Assembly: GCA_903872345.1 (NCBI GenBank)
Contig: CAIQKM010000055.1
Span: 1-64,000, forward strand
DNA length: 64,000 nucleotides
Direction: 5' to 3'
Source of the DNA: an uncultured Verrucomicrobia subdivision 3 bacterium
GTDB taxonomy: Bacteria; Verrucomicrobiota; Verrucomicrobiia; Limisphaerales; UBA11358
Both the position numbers and the translations under genes were made by a program. This document shows, in pieces, positions 50,265 through 58,823 of the stretch (positions within the stretch are counted from its first letter, which is position 1; each line of letters begins with the position of its first letter). The notes under the pieces were generated by a model that made no database searches, was not told where the DNA came from, and saw only the letters and a list, made by a program, of their open reading frames with translations.

Positions 50265-53200
50265 TCAGGACAGGGCAGAACCCGGCTCATCGTCATTGGC
50301 GAGGTCAATAGCCGACGCGCAAGATTCAGCCTCAAGTTGGTTGGGAGCCTGCCCTTTGGTCAGGTCAAGTTCGTCCTCAATCTCCTGCTGCCGACGCGCC
50401 AGCGAGGCCAGGCGTTCGGCGTATTCAAACGGCGTTTCGACTTGGGCCTGTGTGTCCGCGAGGCGCTTGCGGGAGTCGGTGATATTCAGGGCGAGATTCG
50501 CGGCGGTCTCATCGAGGTGTTGGATGGTGTGTTCGAGCGAGCGAATCGTCCCCAGTGCGCTGTCGGTGACGTTGGCGGCATAAGCACCCGCGCCTTTGAG
50601 CACAATCTCGGGGCCGCGAAACAGATTGTCCTTCACGAAAAGGCCGAACCCGGCGATGCTGCCGACCTGTCGTTCGGCTTGCGAACCGCGAATGCGCCCG
50701 GCATGGCGGATGAGCAATTCACCGGCGATGCCCCGGTCGCGGATCTCCTGACCGTCAATGGCCGCCACGAAGTTGTCTCCGCTGGTGTCCCGGCGGGTGG
50801 CAAGGTCGCGCCGCGCCGCCTCGTGCCGGCGTTCCATCACCGGAATTTCATCCGTGAGATGGCGGATGCGGCTCCGCAGTTTGAACCGAGTTCCCTCGTG
50901 TTCGCAGTGCAGTCGGCCCAGGCGGGTCAACTCCGCATCCACGCGGGCCTTTTCGATCACGAGGGGATTGCCGGAGGCTATGGCTTTGACTTCGGCGTAT
51001 GTGAGGGCCGCCCCGTCAATGTCCTCGATGCGGCGGAGGTCGTTCTCACCCGTCATCACCTGGCCGATGAACCGGGCCTTCGTTTCGAGGGTCTGCCACA
51101 TGTAGGCGTCGAAGGACTGCTCGGTGACGTAACGAAAGACCTGCACCTCGGGGTTGGTGTTGCCCTGGCGAAGAATGCGGCCTTCGCGCTGCTCCACATC
51201 GGCGGGACGCCACGGGGCGTCCAAATGATGCAACGCGATCAGGCGTTCCTGAACATTCGCTCCCGTGCCCATTTTCTGCGTGCTGCCAAAGAGAATGCGA
51301 ACCTTCCCGGCCCGGACATCGCGGAACAATTGCAGCTTGGCGGCGTCGCTGTCGTGATCCTGAATGAACTGAATTTCGGATGACGGTACACCGTGCGCGA
51401 TGAGTTTGTCGCGCATGTCCTCATAGACGGAAAAACCCCGGCCACCGGTCGGGATGGACAGATCGCAAAAGACAAGCTGGGCAGAGCGTTGGTGGGCGGT
51501 GTCGCGCCAAATGCGTTCGACCAGGGCGACGGCTTGGTTGACCTTGCTGGCCGGGTGATCGGGGAGGGAAGGATCGTGCAACCGCAGGTCGAGCGCTGCT
51601 TTGCGTCCGTCAGTGGTGACCAGCAGCATATTGTCCTCGCGCGGATCAACCCGACCGGTCTTCAATGCCTCCGCCCGTTGTACCAACGATTCGACGATCT
51701 TCGCCAGTTCCGGGGAACAAGGCGCGCTGATCACCGACGGCTTGCCGCCACGCAGTTCCGGCACAGGGAGTCGGAGCATGTCACGGGTCTGAATGTCAGC
51801 CACCTGCCGGAACTGCTGCATGAGTTCGGGGACATTGATGAAGCGGGCAAACCGGGTGTTCAGGCGGTAGCCGGAGCCGTCCGGGGCAAGTTCCATCGCG
51901 GTGACCGGTTCGCCAAAGGTGGCCGCCCACGAATCAAAATGATCCAGCTTGAGCGCCTTGAGGGCGGACATCTGGAGATACCGCTGCATGGTGAACATCT
52001 CCGCCACACTGTTGGCAATAGGCGTGCCAGTGGCAAAAACCACCCCGCCGCCGGCATTCTGGCGTTGGATGTGGTGTACCTTGAGAAACATGTCGAACGC
52101 CCGCTGCGAAGCGGTCTGGGGCAGACCGGCGATGCGCGTCATCTTGGAAACATAAAATAGGTTCTTGAAATAGTGGGCCTCGTCCACGAACAATCTATCT
52201 ACGCCCAATTCCTCGAACGTCAGTCCGTCGTCCTTGTGCTCGACGGCGGCGAGTTCCTTGAGCTTGCCTTCGAGTCGTTTCTTGGCCCGTTCCAGCATCT
52301 TGATGATGCGGGAATTGTGCTCCTGCTGCTGTTGCTCGATGGCGAGGGACAGTTCCCGCATCTCGCCCTTGATGAACTCCTCCTGTGCCGCGCGCGAAAT
52401 TGGAATCTTCTCGAAGCCGGAATGCGTCATGATAACCGCGTCCCAATTGCCGGTGGCAATGCGGCTGGTAAGCGTCTTGCGTTTGTCCTTCGCAAAGTCG
52501 TCCTTGGTGGCCACGAGGATGTTTGCGCCGGGATAAAGAGTAAGCAACTCAGAGGAGAATTGCCCCAGCATGTGGTTGGGCACGGCAAAGAGCGGTTTGC
52601 GGGCTAGGCCGAGGCGTTTCAATTCCATCGCGGCGGCGACCATCGTGAAGGTCTTCCCGGCACCGACGACATGCGCCAGCAGGCAATTCGGGGTTTGGAG
52701 GATGCGCCAGACCGCAGCCCGCTGGTGGGGATGCAGATTGATGGCGGAACTGACGCCCGGCAGGCGGAGGTGATCGCCGTTGAACGAACGCAGGCGCACA
52801 TTGTTGAACTCGTCGTTGTATTTGCGGGCAAGTCGTTCCCGGCGGTCGTCGTCCTGCCAGACCCACTGTTTGAACCGCTCCTTGATCTTCTCCTGCTTGT
52901 CGCGGGCGGCCTCAGTGGCCGGGGCATTGATGACCTCGCGGTCAGTCTTGGGGTCATGGTCATAGACGGTGGGGGTGCGGAGATTCAGGGCATCATCGAG
53001 CAAATCGAGCGCGCTCCGGTGCTCGGTGCCCCATTCGGTGGTATTGGCGACGCTGGCGCGGACACCGTAGCCGCCCTGAACCGTCCACAGTCCAAGCTGG
53101 GGGGCGTGGCTCACGGAAATGCCCTGTTCACCGAGTAACTCCACGGCAAACCGGCTGATGTCCTCGGCGGGAATCCATGCGCTGCCAAGCCGCGCGTCAA

Positions 53201-55298
53201 TCTCCGTAGCTGGCAAGTCCGCAGGCTGCACCTGCCTGAGCGCATCCACATTGGGCCGGAATTGTTTGTCCGCCAGGGCGGCCGCCTCCGCCACGGCGAG
53301 CTTGGCCCGGACATTGCCCGAAAGATACTCGTCGTCGGTTTCCCATAGATCGGTCTGCGGATTGAGATAAATGGTGCCTTTGAGGTCGGACAGGAATTCC
53401 TTGGGCTGGCGGTGAAGTAATTGTGAAAGAAGGCCCAAGTCCACTCGTCCACGTTCACCGAGCGTGACCAATAGGGCATCTTGGGCGGTGCTGACCTTGG
53501 GTGGCGCCCGGCCCGGTTGGACGGTGCGTTCCCGAAAAATGGCGGCTTTGGTCGCGCGGCGCGTGTCAGGGTCGTAATGTTCCAACGAAAGCAAGAGCGG
53601 CAAATCCGGGTCGCCCCGGAAGGCGGCGGTGTTGGCGCGTTCCGAGACCGGACCGTGCGTGGCGGCAAACCGGTCGTAAGTCCGGTTGAGTTGCTCGCGC
53701 GTGGCCTGAATTTGGTCTTCCTCCATGCCCTCAACCTGCGCGTGCAAGCAACGCCGGACGGCATCCCGAAGACGGATCATGCCCCGAATACGCCCGGCCC
53801 GCGCCGAGGACAAACCATGGAGGAGCTGCACCTCGTCGCCTTCGCGGATGCCGATGCGGTCGTTCACCAGCGTGTAGGCGTTGGGTTTGACGTGCTCCGG
53901 GGCGGGAAAGGTGTGGGCGAGCGAAGCGTTATTAACCGGGACGGCCTGTGCCCGGAAAACATCGGATGGCAGCCGGGCGACGGCCCGGGCCAGGCTTTCT
54001 TCCAGCGGAACGCCGTTGCCCACCAGCGTCGGCTCGGGGCGGGCATACATTCTGCTTTCCAACCGCATTTCCCCGAGCATCATTTCGGGGTGGGCGGCAT
54101 AGTATTCATTAACGGGGATGGCTTCACCGGCGGAGTTGGTGATCTCGACCACTTCCCGCCAAGCCGAACCGGAAGGCAGTTCGCCGGGCAGACGCTTGCG
54201 AAGCATGACAATGTCGGTGGTCACTTCCGTGTTAGCGTTTTTCTTGAAGGCATCATTCGGCAACCGGATGGCACCGACGAGGTCTGCCTGCTGCGATAGA
54301 TATTCGCGCAGCGTGGTATCGTTTTTATCCAGCGTACCTTTGGAGGTGATGAACAGGATCAGGCCGCCGGGGCGCACTTTATCCAGCGTCGCGGCGAAAA
54401 AATAATCGTGGATGAGAAAATTCCAGCCCTTGAAGCGCGGGTCGAACGGTTTGTAATCGCCAAAGGGGACGTTGCCGATGGCCACGTCGAAACCGCCGTC
54501 GGGCAGGACGGAATCCTCGAAGGGCTTGTGCCGAATATCAGCGTCGGGATAAAGCAGTTTGGCCAACCGTGCCGTGACCGAATCAATCTCGATCCCGGTG
54601 ATCCGCGAGCGGGCGTGCAGGTCGTCGGGCATGAGACCGATGAAATGTCCCAAGCCCAGCGCCGGTTCGAGCACCCGGCCCTGGGAGAATCCGAGCCGGC
54701 GCAGGGCGTCATACATGGCGCTGACCACGCCAGGCGCGGTGTAATGGGCATTGAGCGTGGTGGCGCGGGCGGACTCCAGTTCCTCCGGCGTGAGCAGTTG
54801 CTCCAACCGCTGCCGCTCCGCCGCCCAAGCGTCATTCCCGGAATCGAAGACCTGGGGCAAGCCACCCCAGCCGACATACCGGATCAGCGCGCGTTTTTCC
54901 GCCGGGGTGGGACGGCGGTCGTCGGTTTCAATGCACTTGAGCAATTCAAGGGCAGTCAGGTTGTCCCGGCACTTGGCCCTGGGCGAGCCGGAGCCAAGGC
55001 GATCCGCCCCGGTGATGCGGTAGTTGTGCTGATTGCGTGACGGCTCAGGTTCGATTGCCGCCGCGCTTGTCGAAGGTATTTGCGGTAGCGGTTCCGGCCT
55101 GGGCGGCTCGCCGGTCGGCGATGCCGGCGCGTCCGCATTGGCCGGACGAATGACGGGGCCGCTCCACAGCACGAACGCCGGCTGCGGAATCCGGCCAAGG
55201 AGTGTGGACGCGGCAAGCGCCTCTTGCGTTCCTGACGCAGGGGTTGCGGTGGCGGAGAAATCGAGGGTGAGTTGTTGCCCGAGGCGGGCGGAGGTCAT
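50265..55298 (-). CDS. DarB-like fused N6-adenine methylase and SNF2-type helicase
   Basis: 1677 residues. After a disordered start, residues about 180-420 are a methyltransferase with 'NAHYTAP' (183-189), 'VLEPALGLGHFIG' (209-221, AdoMet binding) and G-N276-V-P-F279 ('AIGNVPFGDY', catalytic NPPF variant). A long middle part follows. The SF2 helicase domain has Walker A 'VVGAGKT' (about 877-883), D1039-E-A-H ('RLFVDEAHYFKNL') and motif VI ('QREGRILRQGN', about 1369-1379). The C-terminus is helical. This is the layout of phage P1 DarB and related plasmid proteins, which protect incoming DNA from restriction. It is the largest gene of the element. The role is by analogy. Confidence 0.87.
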   Translation of the reverse strand: MTSARLGQQLTLDFSATATPASGTQEALAASTLLGRIPQPAFVLWSGPVIRPANADAPASPTGEPPRPEPLPQIPSTSAAAIEPEPSRNQHNYRITGADRLGSGSPRAKCRDNLTALELLKCIETDDRRPTPAEKRALIRYVGWGGLPQVFDSGNDAWAAERQRLEQLLTPEELESARATTLNAHYTAPGVVSAMYDALRRLGFSQGRVLEPALGLGHFIGLMPDDLHARSRITGIEIDSVTARLAKLLYPDADIRHKPFEDSVLPDGGFDVAIGNVPFGDYKPFDPRFKGWNFLIHDYFFAATLDKVRPGGLILFITSKGTLDKNDTTLREYLSQQADLVGAIRLPNDAFKKNANTEVTTDIVMLRKRLPGELPSGSAWREVVEITNSAGEAIPVNEYYAAHPEMMLGEMRLESRMYARPEPTLVGNGVPLEESLARAVARLPSDVFRAQAVPVNNASLAHTFPAPEHVKPNAYTLVNDRIGIREGDEVQLLHGLSSARAGRIRGMIRLRDAVRRCLHAQVEGMEEDQIQATREQLNRTYDRFAATHGPVSERANTAAFRGDPDLPLLLSLEHYDPDTRRATKAAIFRERTVQPGRAPPKVSTAQDALLVTLGERGRVDLGLLSQLLHRQPKEFLSDLKGTIYLNPQTDLWETDDEYLSGNVRAKLAVAEAAALADKQFRPNVDALRQVQPADLPATEIDARLGSAWIPAEDISRFAVELLGEQGISVSHAPQLGLWTVQGGYGVRASVANTTEWGTEHRSALDLLDDALNLRTPTVYDHDPKTDREVINAPATEAARDKQEKIKERFKQWVWQDDDRRERLARKYNDEFNNVRLRSFNGDHLRLPGVSSAINLHPHQRAAVWRILQTPNCLLAHVVGAGKTFTMVAAAMELKRLGLARKPLFAVPNHMLGQFSSELLTLYPGANILVATKDDFAKDKRKTLTSRIATGNWDAVIMTHSGFEKIPISRAAQEEFIKGEMRELSLAIEQQQQEHNSRIIKMLERAKKRLEGKLKELAAVEHKDDGLTFEELGVDRLFVDEAHYFKNLFYVSKMTRIAGLPQTASQRAFDMFLKVHHIQRQNAGGGVVFATGTPIANSVAEMFTMQRYLQMSALKALKLDHFDSWAATFGEPVTAMELAPDGSGYRLNTRFARFINVPELMQQFRQVADIQTRDMLRLPVPELRGGKPSVISAPCSPELAKIVESLVQRAEALKTGRVDPREDNMLLVTTDGRKAALDLRLHDPSLPDHPASKVNQAVALVERIWRDTAHQRSAQLVFCDLSIPTGGRGFSVYEDMRDKLIAHGVPSSEIQFIQDHDSDAAKLQLFRDVRAGKVRILFGSTQKMGTGANVQERLIALHHLDAPWRPADVEQREGRILRQGNTNPEVQVFRYVTEQSFDAYMWQTLETKARFIGQVMTGENDLRRIEDIDGAALTYAEVKAIASGNPLVIEKARVDAELTRLGRLHCEHEGTRFKLRSRIRHLTDEIPVMERRHEAARRDLATRRDTSGDNFVAAIDGQEIRDRGIAGELLIRHAGRIRGSQAERQVGSIAGFGLFVKDNLFRGPEIVLKGAGAYAANVTDSALGTIRSLEHTIQHLDETAANLALNITDSRKRLADTQAQVETPFEYAERLASLARRQQEIEDELDLTKGQAPNQLEAESCASAIDLANDDEPGSALS

Positions 55299-55554
55299 GG
55301 GCGTCCGAGGCTGCCCATTTATTCAATGAGAAGATGGGCCGGGAAGGCAAGCCGGAATCGTGTTGCGATGGACTCCATTATTGGCCGCCCGTCGCGGCGG
55401 CGGAGAGCGACAGAAGCCCATGTCTAACATTTGACCGCGCGTTTCGCGCAATGCCAAGCCGACACCCTAAAAAGCGCTTTGCCGGATTTCAAAGGATCGG
55501 CCCGGTCGAGTCGTGGGGTAAGTCGTTCGTCTGCCAACCATGGCCTTTTGGCCT

Positions 55555-55824
55555 TTACACGCAAGGGTGTGCCTGTTGTTGCCTTTGTTCAACAATCCAC
55601 CGGAGGGCTTCGTTGGCGACGAATCCGACGGTCAACAGGTCATCGCGTCCGAAGGCATCGGAGGATTTCCACTCCTCACCGTCGCGGTAGCTGCGCTCGA
55701 AGGTGGTGTTGAAACGCGGCCCTTTGTCGGTCTCGTTGCGCCAGATGGAGGCACGAATTCCGCCAACGCGGATTTCATGCACGGGTTTGGTCGGGGCGGG
55801 TTTTTTGCTGGGTGTTTGCGGCAT
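55555..55824 (-). CDS. Small conserved mobile-element protein
   Basis: 89 residues from ATG 55824, preceded by GGAGAGG 8 nt upstream. 'VHEIRVGGIRASIWRNETDKGPRFNTTFERSYRDGEEWKSSDAFGRDDLL', given here only as its key pattern (E-I-R-x-G-x-I-x-A-x-I-W-x-N...F-x-x-x-x-x-R-x-Y-R-D-G-x-x-W), is a pattern I know from many small accessory proteins of plasmids and integrative elements. It looks like a small beta-sheet plus a helix. No function is known. It lies between the rep-like gene and the DarB-like gene on the same strand. Confidence 0.8.
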   Translation of the reverse strand: MPQTPSKKPAPTKPVHEIRVGGIRASIWRNETDKGPRFNTTFERSYRDGEEWKSSDAFGRDDLLTVGFVANEALRWIVEQRQQQAHPCV

Positions 55825-56030
55825 GCTTGTTCCTCTCCAGCATTCCAAAACGTCAGCGGCGCGGACGCAACGCCAAAATAATGGGCAAGGATTGCCGGTT
55901 TAATTTTTCCTGAATTCTAAAACATTCCCCAATGGGAAATTCATTCTGGGAATCATTGTTGGGAGGCTGGCTGCCCATGCGCGGAAAATGCTGCCAAACA
56001 GACGGATGCAAAACTATTACGCAACTGGCG

Positions 56031-56114
56031 TTCTTTAGCCGTCCAAACAACGGGTCGGGGTTTCCTTAACTGTCCAAACCATGGGCGGGGGATTTCTTTA
56101 ATCATCCAAAGCAT
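56031..56114. repeat. Iteron-like direct repeats next to the rep-like gene
   Basis: Three direct repeats with 31- and 32-bp spacing start at 56031, 56062 and 56094. Each begins TTCYTTAAYYRTCCAAA or a close variant; the first two continue with a G-rich GGGYSGGGG segment and the third stops short at 56114. They lie 3 bp from the 3' end of the replication-initiator-like gene. The adjacent stretch 55900-55980 also has short inverted elements (TTCCCC...GGGAA). The repeats are visible; function as an origin is inferred. Confidence 0.65.
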
Positions 56115-56116
56115 AT

Positions 56117-57340
56117 CTACCGGTTTGGTGGGGTGGCGATTGCTTCCATCAGCCGATAAATCAACCGTGCGGTGGGGTTCTTGCGGGCCTTGCGGCCTTC
56201 CAGTTCGTCGTTTTTTGCCTCGGCCAAAATTGTTACAAACCGGGCCTCTTTCAAGATGGCTTTGGCCTGCTCAAAAAACGGGAGATTTTTTTCCACCTCG
56301 ACGCCCGCCCTGGCCAGCAGTTCCAACTCGTAATCGGAGAGTGGGCGGATGCCCGATAAAACGTGATCCCAATGCGCCGGCACGCGTCCGCTCTTTTGAT
56401 ACGCGGCAAAGACTTTCGGGCTGCCTCCGCCGGTTTTTGGTTTGGCGGCACTTCGCTCAACCCAGGATTGGAGTTTCCAGTCTTCCCCATCGGTGGTTTC
56501 CGCCAGCCGCACGCGAAAAATTCCCGAAAGGGTTTCCAAACCATCCAACTGCTGCAATACAGGCCGGGCATTTTGGGTGAACAGTTCCGCCCGCTTGGAT
56601 TTATGCCGGGGCACATGGGCCGACACCTGCTGCAACAGATTGGTCAGATTGATCTCAAAGGGGTCTTCCTCGGTGTGATGGTGCGCCCGGCTGGGAATGT
56701 ACAGATAGATGGCTTGGGCGAGGGGAGAAGTGATGGAGCTGAACACGTCGAGGTTCAAGTCCTGCAATTCCCGGAAATTCGCCAGCAGCCCGGCAAACTC
56801 CGGGGAAAGGACGCAGCCGTTGAACCACATTTCCTTCTGGCCGGACAGGGCCAACTGGGCATCGCAGCGCCGGGGCGGCCGTTTTTCTATGTCAATCCGC
56901 TCGATGAGGCGGAATTCACGGTCAATGTTCGTCCGGATGTCCGTAATCCGAATATAGGAATCCATGAGGTCATGGAGCAGCTTTTTGATGTCCCTGGCAT
57001 AGCGTCCGCCGTTGCTGTTGGCGTAACGGATGCAGAGTTCGTTGAAGGAAAATTTGACCAGGCGGCTGCTGTGGTCATGTTGACGGCGGAAATACAGCAG
57101 CGAAAAGATGATTCGCGCATGGCGCACATCCAAGGCGGGCGGATGCCGGTCGCCGCCCATCGGATGAAAACCGCCGATGACATACCGGTGGTTGCCTACA
57201 ATGACTTCGCGGGAACCGGTTTGCGGCGCAGCCGCGAAAATGGGCGCGAGAAAATACTCTTTGGGAGCGGAGACAAAGACCGGACGGCGAATCACCAGAC
57301 CAAACCGCCGAGCCATTAAACTGTCATCCGTCGCCTCCAT
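56117..57340 (-). CDS. Plasmid replication-initiator-like protein
   Basis: 407 residues (an alternative start is M9). The segments 'HARIIFSLLYFRRQHDHSSRLVKFSFNELCIRYANSNGGRYARDIKKLLHDLMDSYIRI' (residues about 73-130), and later 'LDVFSSITSPLAQAIYLYIPSRAH' and 'LTNLLQQVSAHVPRHKSKRAELFTQ', read as two winged-helix units, the plan of RepA/RepE-type initiators. No catalytic motif is seen. The iteron-like repeats at its 3' end, ParA and an addiction-type toxin nearby support a replication role. The family name cannot be settled by eye. It is divergent from the SymE-like gene at 57471. Confidence 0.7.
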   Translation of the reverse strand: MEATDDSLMARRFGLVIRRPVFVSAPKEYFLAPIFAAAPQTGSREVIVGNHRYVIGGFHPMGGDRHPPALDVRHARIIFSLLYFRRQHDHSSRLVKFSFNELCIRYANSNGGRYARDIKKLLHDLMDSYIRITDIRTNIDREFRLIERIDIEKRPPRRCDAQLALSGQKEMWFNGCVLSPEFAGLLANFRELQDLNLDVFSSITSPLAQAIYLYIPSRAHHHTEEDPFEINLTNLLQQVSAHVPRHKSKRAELFTQNARPVLQQLDGLETLSGIFRVRLAETTDGEDWKLQSWVERSAAKPKTGGGSPKVFAAYQKSGRVPAHWDHVLSGIRPLSDYELELLARAGVEVEKNLPFFEQAKAILKEARFVTILAEAKNDELEGRKARKNPTARLIYRLMEAIATPPNR

Positions 57341-57470
57341 CTGGCATCGTTTTTAAAACAAATGTGCCGGCGAAGGCAATCCCAGAATCCCAGAATGATT
57401 TGAAACAACGGTGTTGACAGGGGTCCGAAACTGTAATGGGATGGCTTTTCCGCGCTATCGGAACTTCCCC

Positions 57471-57743
57471 ATGATCTCCGAATATCTTCCAAACGATGCC
57501 ACGCCATGCGTGTCACACCGTACCTTGAAAATCGAGGAGGAAGGAGATTTTTCAGAAAAGCGGATCAAGCCGAAAATCCGGCTCATGGGCCGCTGGCTCG
57601 AAAAGGCGGGATTTCCCCCGGGCGGCCGGGTTCAGGTTATATGCCGTGCCCCTGGGATTATCGAGCTTCGCATTCCCGATGCGCTGAATTCGAGCGAAGT
57701 GAAACAAAGCGATTGGGAACAGTCAGACCTTGCCTTGGGGTAA
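57471..57743 (+). CDS. SymE-like toxin
   Basis: 90 residues from ATG 57471; an earlier ATG at 57411 adds 20 residues before the conserved part. Residues 34-69 carry the SymE domain: 'KPKIRLMGRWLEKAGFPPGGRVQVI' in short, with the K-I-R-L-x-G-x-W-L-x-x-A-G-F pattern and a following I-I-E-L strand. SymE of E. coli is an SOS-induced toxin with an AbrB-like fold, controlled by an antisense RNA. Here TTGACA at 57414-57419 may be its -35 box. A direct repeat CCCAGAAT (about 57381-57397) precedes it. The antisense partner is not identifiable by eye. Confidence 0.8.
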   Translation: MISEYLPNDATPCVSHRTLKIEEEGDFSEKRIKPKIRLMGRWLEKAGFPPGGRVQVICRAPGIIELRIPDALNSSEVKQSDWEQSDLALG

Positions 57744-57831
57744 GGCGTGGCTGGGGCTGTTAAACACTACAGGTAGGGGCTTGCATTATACATAACTTAT
57801 GTTGTGCGGGCGGCAGGAGAAGGGTGAAAAT

Positions 57832-58236
57832 TCAATTACTTTGGGCGGTTGTCACGACAACTTTTTGCCTGACGTCCGCCGGTTTGCCGTCGGCCAAAAC
57901 CAATCGGGTGAACGAGACTTTTGCAGTGAGGTTCGTGGTGGTGAATGGCTGGGGACTGGTGATGACAAAATTGAAGTTGTTGGTGGCACCCGGTTCAAGA
58001 CCGGTGCGGTTCCGGCCGATGATCCATCTGGTGGACTGGCCAACCATCTTGCCCTGGGCGTCCAGCAGGAAGCAGACAGCACGGGCGGATTCAATTTTTT
58101 CGGGCAGTCCGTTTTTTATCGCCAGTTTCACGACAGCCTTCTGGCCGACAATCTTTGCTGGCGAAACCGCAACCACAAGCTGTGCCATTGCGAATAATGG
58201 GCAGAACAATATCGCGATTAAAACGAAGTGTTTCAT
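57832..58236 (-). CDS. Small secreted hypothetical protein
   Basis: 134 residues from ATG 58236, which gives a signal peptide (MKHFVLIAILFCPLFAMAQL); the longer reading to 58359 buries it. The mature part is a single beta-sandwich-like domain ('VVKLAIKNGLPEKIESARAV', 'TNNFNFVITSPQPF'). No family is recognised, though the pattern is that of small Ig-like secreted domains. It lies between the SymE-like gene (convergent) and the Rhs/immunity pair on the same strand as the latter, about 340 bp from the immunity candidate. Confidence 0.65.
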   Translation of the reverse strand: MKHFVLIAILFCPLFAMAQLVVAVSPAKIVGQKAVVKLAIKNGLPEKIESARAVCFLLDAQGKMVGQSTRWIIGRNRTGLEPGATNNFNFVITSPQPFTTTNLTAKVSFTRLVLADGKPADVRQKVVVTTAQSN

Positions 58237-58580
58237 GGAGTTGAATGTTGGCAATTCGGCCATTGTGGACGGTCTAAATACGGCTATTCTTCGCGCTGAC
58301 ATAGCTGGTGTGGTCGCATCCCTGACTGAAAGCGAACCGGACGTGCTGGGGTGAAACAAACCCGCAAACCACGGCCTTGGTCAACCAGGACAGCACTCCG
58401 AGGCGGGCATGGTGTTGGGATGTTAAGTTGGATGTAGGCGAGCTTTTTCATCGTTCGTAGCCGAGAAGCCACGCCAGCGTTTTTTTCTTGGCATCGCGCG
58501 TGCTTTGGTTGGCGTGTGAAGTTCACAACCCGTTACTCTGCGGAATGGATCAATCAACGCATGTTCGCTGGCGTTGTTCA
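58237..58580. other. Non-coding gap upstream of the secreted protein gene
   Basis: 344 bp between the immunity candidate's 3' end and the secreted-protein gene's start. I see no supported ORF, hairpin terminator or repeat. Promoter elements for the secreted-protein gene are expected here but none stands out. Confidence 0.6.
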
Positions 58581-58817
58581 TCAATAGTCAGATGGCCCTT
58601 CAACATGTTCACCCAATGAACGAATTGCTTGCGCGGCATGTTCCGCCACTTGACGGCTAGGAAATTCGTATGTCAGACAAATCGCTTGCGATGCATGACC
58701 TTCGGGCAGTTCCTTAAAACTTAAAACGCCGCCCAGTTTAACAGCCTCGTTTGAAACGCGTGCTTCGCGGGTTAAATCCTCTGGCACTTTATAATAAAAT
58801 TCTAATATTACGCTCAT
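58581..58817 (-). CDS. Candidate immunity protein for the Rhs toxin
   Basis: 78 residues, no signal peptide, mildly acidic. It has an alternating strand-helix pattern ('SVILEFYYKVPEDL', 'EGHASQAICLTYEFPSRQVAEHAAQAIRS'). No family is recognised. The gene begins 6 bp after the stop of the Rhs gene on the same strand. Rhs and other polymorphic toxins are followed by a small gene for a specific inhibitor, so position and size make this the immunity candidate. Confidence 0.72.
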   Translation of the reverse strand: MSVILEFYYKVPEDLTREARVSNEAVKLGGVLSFKELPEGHASQAICLTYEFPSRQVAEHAAQAIRSLGEHVEGPSDY

Positions 58818-58823
58818 AAAATC

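Noticed and set aside
56031-56114. A CRISPR array
   Set aside because: Only three degenerate units with no gap between them are present. The units are directly adjacent, with no unique spacers, and there are no cas genes. Iteron-like repeats explain them better.
58284-58526. An 80-codon minus-strand frame between the secreted protein and immunity candidate genes
   Set aside because: It overlaps the region upstream of the secreted-protein gene, has no start context and no recognisable pattern.
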